Below, in pieces: positions 60,031-64,000 of a stretch of 64,000 nucleotides of DNA. The notes beneath the pieces are model-generated. The model saw only the letters and a list, made by a program, of their open reading frames with translations. It ran no database searches and was not told the DNA's origin. The stretch comes from Cymbidium sinense (taxonomy: Eukaryota; Streptophyta; Magnoliopsida; Asparagales; Orchidaceae), in contig CM038220.1 of assembly GCA_021442155.1 (NCBI GenBank), forward strand, positions 80,066,897 to 80,130,896, given 5' to 3'. Position 1 is the stretch's first letter; each line of letters starts with the position of its first letter. The position numbers and the translations under genes were made by a program.

Positions 60031-60790
60031 CCCCTTGAAGTGTACATTCGGAGTAGCTTCCTGGAAGTTCCTTGTGTTTGTTATCCGACACAGGGGAATA
60101 GAAATAGATCCTAAAAAGATCAAAGCTATCTTAGAAATGCCACCTCCTAGAAGTCTGACACAACGTAAATCATTCCAAGGATGGTTGGTGTATCTAAGAC
60201 GGTTTATCTCCAACCTATTAAGGAGATACAAATCATTCTCATAACTTGTCAAAAAGAATGCCAAGTTCAAGTGGGATGACAAGTGCCAACATGCCTTCAA
60301 AGATATCAAGCAGTATTTGGTGAAGCTGCCAGTTCTAGCAGCCCTTATCCTGGGCAAGCCCTTGATCCTCTACACAGCTATATTGGACGACTCCCTTGGC
60401 ACTTTTTTGGCCCAAGCCAATGATGAAGGAAAGGAGAATGCTCTCTACTACCTTAGCCATCATTTGATCCCTACTGAAGCGAACTACCCACCTATTGAGA
60501 AACATTATCTAGGTTTAATATTTGCATGCCAAAATCTATGGCATTACATGCTTTCTCATTAGGTGAACTTGATTTCAAGAATCAATCCACTACAGTATCA
60601 CATGACATGGCAAATGTCATCCGAACGGTTGGCACGTTGGTTCATGATTCTCTTACAATTTGATATTACATTTGTACCCCTCCATGCGATGAAAAGACAG
60701 GCACTAGCAAATTTCCTAATATCACACCCACTTCATGCTAATTCTCTGCTTAGTGATGATCTCCTTGATGAACAAATCATGAACTTAGGG
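60031..60790 (+). pseudogene. RT connection and native RNase H of element B, first copy
   Basis: Open pieces are 60,026-60,244 ('GIEIDPKKIKAILEMPPPRS'), 60,317-60,562 ('PLILYTAILDDSLGTFLAQA', 'IEKHYLGLIFACQNLWHYML') and 60,563-60,862 ('RLARWFMILLQFDITFVPLH'). It is colinear with A 10,030-10,760, and the first catalytic Asp position is again YTA. The part from about 60,200 onward is present a second time at 61,286-61,850. Confidence 0.82.
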
Positions 60791-61285
60791 GAGGTTGACA
60801 ATCACCATTGGGAGATGTATTTTGATGGTGCAACTTCCTTTCAAAAAGGAGAAGAACCATGATCTACTCTTCCAAGAAAGGTAGAGGTAGGAATAGTTTC
60901 TTCTAACTCTAGAATGCGATATGATGAGATTCTCATACTATCTCTCTAATCCCTGCACCAACAATGAAGTCAAGTATGAAGTTTTGATTATTGATCTAGA
61001 GTTATTCATTACAGTGTGTGTCAAAAGCATCAATATCTATGGGGATTCTTAGTTGGTTATCAACCAGATTATTGGATTCTATAAGGTTCTAAAATCTAAG
61101 GCGTGTACTACCACACACCAGGTCCAAATCCCAAGGTCTGAGACCATAAGGATGCTTTGGCCAAACTCGTCGAGGAATTGGCATATTCAGAATATGAGTC
61201 CATTCCAATAAGGGTCCAAAATAGACAAGTCCTATCCCTTATTGAAGCTGAACTCATCGACAGACTTTCTCTTGAGGGTGAGGTT
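60791..61285 (+). pseudogene. aRNH-type RNase H of element B, first copy, internally deleted
   Basis: It begins 'WEMYFDGATSFQKGEEP' and continues in broken frames with 'MRFSYYLSNPCTNNEV' and 'SINIYGDS', then TAG at 61,050-61,052 (shared with A and the second copy). Near 61,100-61,150 the sequence departs from A ('gcgtgtactaccacacacca...'), then returns at 'DALAKLVEELAYSEYESIPI' (61,157-61,285). After 'SLEGEV' at about 61,285 it does not continue into integrase but jumps back to RNase H sequence. Confidence 0.8.
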
Positions 61286-62460
61286 GCGCTTTATCTCCAA
61301 TCTATTGGGGAGATGCAAGCCATTTTCAGCACTTGTCAAAAAGGATGCTAAGTTCAAGTGGGATGACAAGTGCCAGCATGCTTTTAAAGACATCAAATAA
61401 TATTTGGTGAAGCCGCTAGTTCTAGCAGCCCCTATCCCAAGCAAGCCATTGATCCTTTACATTACTGCATTGAATGACTCCCTTAGCACTTTGTTGGCTC
61501 AAACTAATGATGAAGGGAAGGAGAATGCTCTCTACTACCTCCGTCATCGTATAATCCTTACTGAAGCAAACTACCCACATATTGAGAAACATTGTCTAGC
61601 TTTAATCTTTGCATCCCAAAAGCCATGACACTACATGCTTTCTCATAAGGTGAACTAGATTTTAAGAATCAATCCACTGCAGTATCTCATGACATAGCCA
61701 ATGCTATCCAGACATTTGGCATGTTGATTCATGAATCTCTCACATTTTGATATCACATTAATACCCCTCCGTGCGGTGAAAGGATAAGCACTAGCAGATT
61801 TCTTAGCAACACACCCACCTCATGCTGATTCTCCGCTTAGTGACGATCTCCCTAATGAACAAATCATAAAATTATGGGACATTGACAATCACCACCGGGA
61901 GATGTATTTTGATGGTGCAGCTTCCTTTCATAAAGGGGAAGCATCACGATATACTCTTCCTGGAAAGGCAAGGGTATAAATAGTTCTCTTAACTCCATAT
62001 TGCTATGTGATGAGATTCTCATACTATCTTTTCAATCCATGCACCAACATTGAAGCCAAGTGTGAGACTTTGAATGTTGATCTGGAGTTAGCCATCACAG
62101 TGTGTGTCAAAAGCATCAACATCTATGAGGATTCTTAGTTGGTCATCAACCGGACTGTTGGGTCCTACAATGTTCTCAAACACATGCTTCATCATTACCA
62201 CGAGTACACCATGAAGTTGTTGGCCCAGATCCCTAAGGTCACCATCTACAAAGTTTCCCATGGAGAGAACACGATAGCAGATGCTTTGGCCAAACTTGCC
62301 AAAGAATTAGCAAGTTTGAATGATGAGTCCATTCCAATAAGGGTCCAAAATAGACAAGTCCTAGCCCTTATTGACGCTAAACTCATCGAGAGAATTTCTC
62401 TTGGAGGCGAGGTTATTATTGCCAACAAAGATGAGGAGCTGGCCTAGAGACAACCGTTAA
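61286..62460 (+). pseudogene. Second, diverged copy of RNase H and aRNH in element B
   Basis: From about 61,286 ('gctttatctccaatctattg') the sequence repeats the module that began at about 60,200: 'FSALVKKDAKFKWDD'-type frames, 'PLILYITALNDSLSTLLAQT' (61,404-61,628), then aRNH from 'EMYFDGAASFHKGEA' (about 61,900) to 'INIYEDS', TAG at 62,136-62,138, and the open piece 62,139-62,447 ('TIADALAKLAKELASLNDES'). It leads on normally into integrase. The copies differ at many sites and this one is in places closer to A than to the first copy (for example 'gagatgcaagccattttcag'), so it is not a fresh tandem duplication. Confidence 0.85.
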
Positions 62461-63751
62461 TAGATTATTTGAACACTAGCAAACTACCTCAAGAAAAGTC
62501 AGAAGCCCACAGTTGAAACAGAGAGCTCTCTTTTATGCTCTTGTGGATGGCACCTTATACCGACGGTCCTTTGATCAAATGTGATTATGTTATTTGGATA
62601 AACATGAAGCCTGTGTTATTATAACTGAGATACATTCTGGTCTATGTGGAGCGCATCAATCAGGTCCAAAGATGAAAGCAAAGATCAAGAGACTATGATA
62701 CTATTGGCCTTTGATGATCACGGACTACATGAATGTGGCTAGGAGATGTCATCAGTGTCAGGTACACGGGGTGGTCCTACATCAACCACCAAACATTCTA
62801 CATCTTATAATGGCCTCATGGCCATTTGAGTGTTGGGGTACTGACATTGTGGATCTAATCAATCCTCCTTCTTCTAAGGGTCATCGATTCATCTTAGCTG
62901 CTATCAGCTACTTTTCCAAGTGGGCGGAAGCTACCCCACTCAGAGAGGTCATAGCTCAGTATGTGCTCCAATTTTTCAAGAATCATATTGTATATAGGTT
63001 TGGGGCACCTCGATGAATTATATCCAGTAATGGTACTGCATTCAAGAGCACCAAGATCAACAGCTTCGCTAGATGACATGGTATAGATTGGAGATACTTC
63101 ATCGTCTACTACCCCAGAGCAAATGGCTTAGCAAAAGCATTCAATAAAACTCTCATTCAGATACTGAAGAAAACATTGGATGATAATAAAAGGCAGTCAC
63201 ATGAGTAGTTGGTTGAAGCCTTGTGGGCCTACCACACCACATACAGGACTCTAACTAGATCTACTACATTCTCTTTAGTGTATGGGTCTGAAACCATTAT
63301 ATCCTTAGAAGTTTAACTCCCATCACTAAGGATAATAATGGGTAGTCAGATCACCACAGAGCAGAATGCCAAGTTATGGTTAGAAGAGCTCGAAGATTTG
63401 GAGGAGATACGCCTACAGGCGTGTCAAAATCTCAAGTTGTACAAAGCTAAAATGATTGACGCTCACAACAAGCTGGTCCGCCCAAGAACTTTCTAAATAG
63501 GAGAACTTTTGCTCGTTCTAAGGAGATCAATTGTTGTCCATTAAAAGATGGGAGGCAAGTTTGAACCCACTTGGGATGGCCCCTATGTCATAGAGAACGC
63601 CTACCAAAGAGGATCTTATCAACGTATTGATTATAAGCGGGAACACCTGATGCTTTCAATTAATGGGCTCTATTTAAAGAAATATTACCCAAAAAAATCA
63701 TGCTTCAAAACAATTCTATCAATCAACAAAAATTTCATTCCAATTCATTAA
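62461..63751 (+). pseudogene. Integrase of element B
   Basis: The N-terminal zinc region is broken ('EIHSGLCGAH', 'CHQCQ'). The open piece 62,711-63,016 carries 'FECWGTDIVDLINPP' with the first catalytic Asp and ends at TGA 63,014-63,016, the same codon as in A. The second catalytic region reads 'IISSNGTAF' (Ser for Asp) and the third 'NGLAKAFNKTL' (Lys for Glu, 63,134-63,136, as in A). The C-terminal module 63,548-63,751 reads 'MGGKFEPTWDGPYVIE' to 'LYLKKYYP'. The stop that ends A's pol after YYP is absent, so the frame runs on to 63,751. Confidence 0.87.
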
Positions 63752-64000
63752 AACCTTCTCTTCATTCGAAGCATAGTTTGCTTGCCTTGCGAATTCACCA
63801 TGATGTGTTTTAGGTTAGGTGTAAGAGAACCCAAGAGGCATCCTATCCTTTTTCACAACATAAACACAAGTTGAATATGATTTCCCCAGTGCTACTAGAA
63901 TATGTGTTAGAGAACCTAAGAGGCATCATATTCCCTTTAACATAAACACAATAACAAACACAAATCTTTTATATCAAACTAATTTAATGTGGGAGCAAGC
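63752..64000 (+). repeat. Start of 3' UTR of element B
   Basis: Noncoding sequence colinear with A 12,568-12,990, with two copies of the 'gagaacc(c/t)aagaggcatc' repeat near 63,820 and 63,910. The window ends before the 3' LTR. Confidence 0.75.

Overview
This window is plant nuclear DNA made almost entirely of decayed, nested retrotransposons; I found no intact cellular gene. The evidence is: (1) several gag-pol relics of Ty3/gypsy type with plant Tat/Ogre-lineage traits (a primer-binding site complementary to the 3' end of a plant tRNA-Arg(ACG), a second aRNH-type RNase H after the native one, very long LTRs, repeat-rich UTRs); (2) an RTE-type LINE fragment with the (AAC)n/(TTG)n tail common in plants; (3) AT-rich composition with many C-to-T type stops, as expected of methylated heterochromatin. 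A seed plant with a large, repeat-rich genome is likely; I cannot name the species.

Layout. 1-5,074: end of the 5' LTR of element A (+). 5,075-15,248: A internal region (gag, protease, linker, RT, RNase H, aRNH, integrase, long 3' UTR); its PBS and leader are deleted. 15,249-17,949: start of A's 3' LTR (L1), broken off about 2.7 kb in. 17,950-23,844 plus 31,535-34,111: one reverse-oriented LTR of the same superfamily (L2/L4, element D), split by a complete solo LTR L3 (+, 23,845-31,534) with a 5-bp target duplication; L2 also carries a 460-bp LINE fragment. 34,112-41,437: internal region of a different Tat-like element C (-), cut inside its RNase H by insertion of D. 41,438-43,579: C's 5' LTR region. 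43,580-51,256: complete 7.7-kb 5' LTR of element B (+). 51,257-64,000: B internal region from PBS to 3' UTR, running off the window.

Relative order: C came first; D inserted into C; L3 and the LINE inserted into D; B inserted at the outer end of C's LTR region. A large deletion probably fused A's 3' LTR to D's LTR at about 17,950. A and B are close relatives and share several inactivating changes (stops at the same codons, the same integrase Glu-to-Lys change), suggesting a lineage that was already defective or a strong methylation-deamination bias.

The most striking signal is in B's leader (51,757-53,550): about 22 tandem stem-loops whose arms change sequence from unit to unit while staying complementary, with a fairly constant A/T-rich loop. 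This looks like a structured-RNA array. The LTRs also hold a conserved long stem-loop, a dense array of TTGACC (W-box-like) motifs and a conserved 100-bp block that is duplicated in one LTR subfamily.
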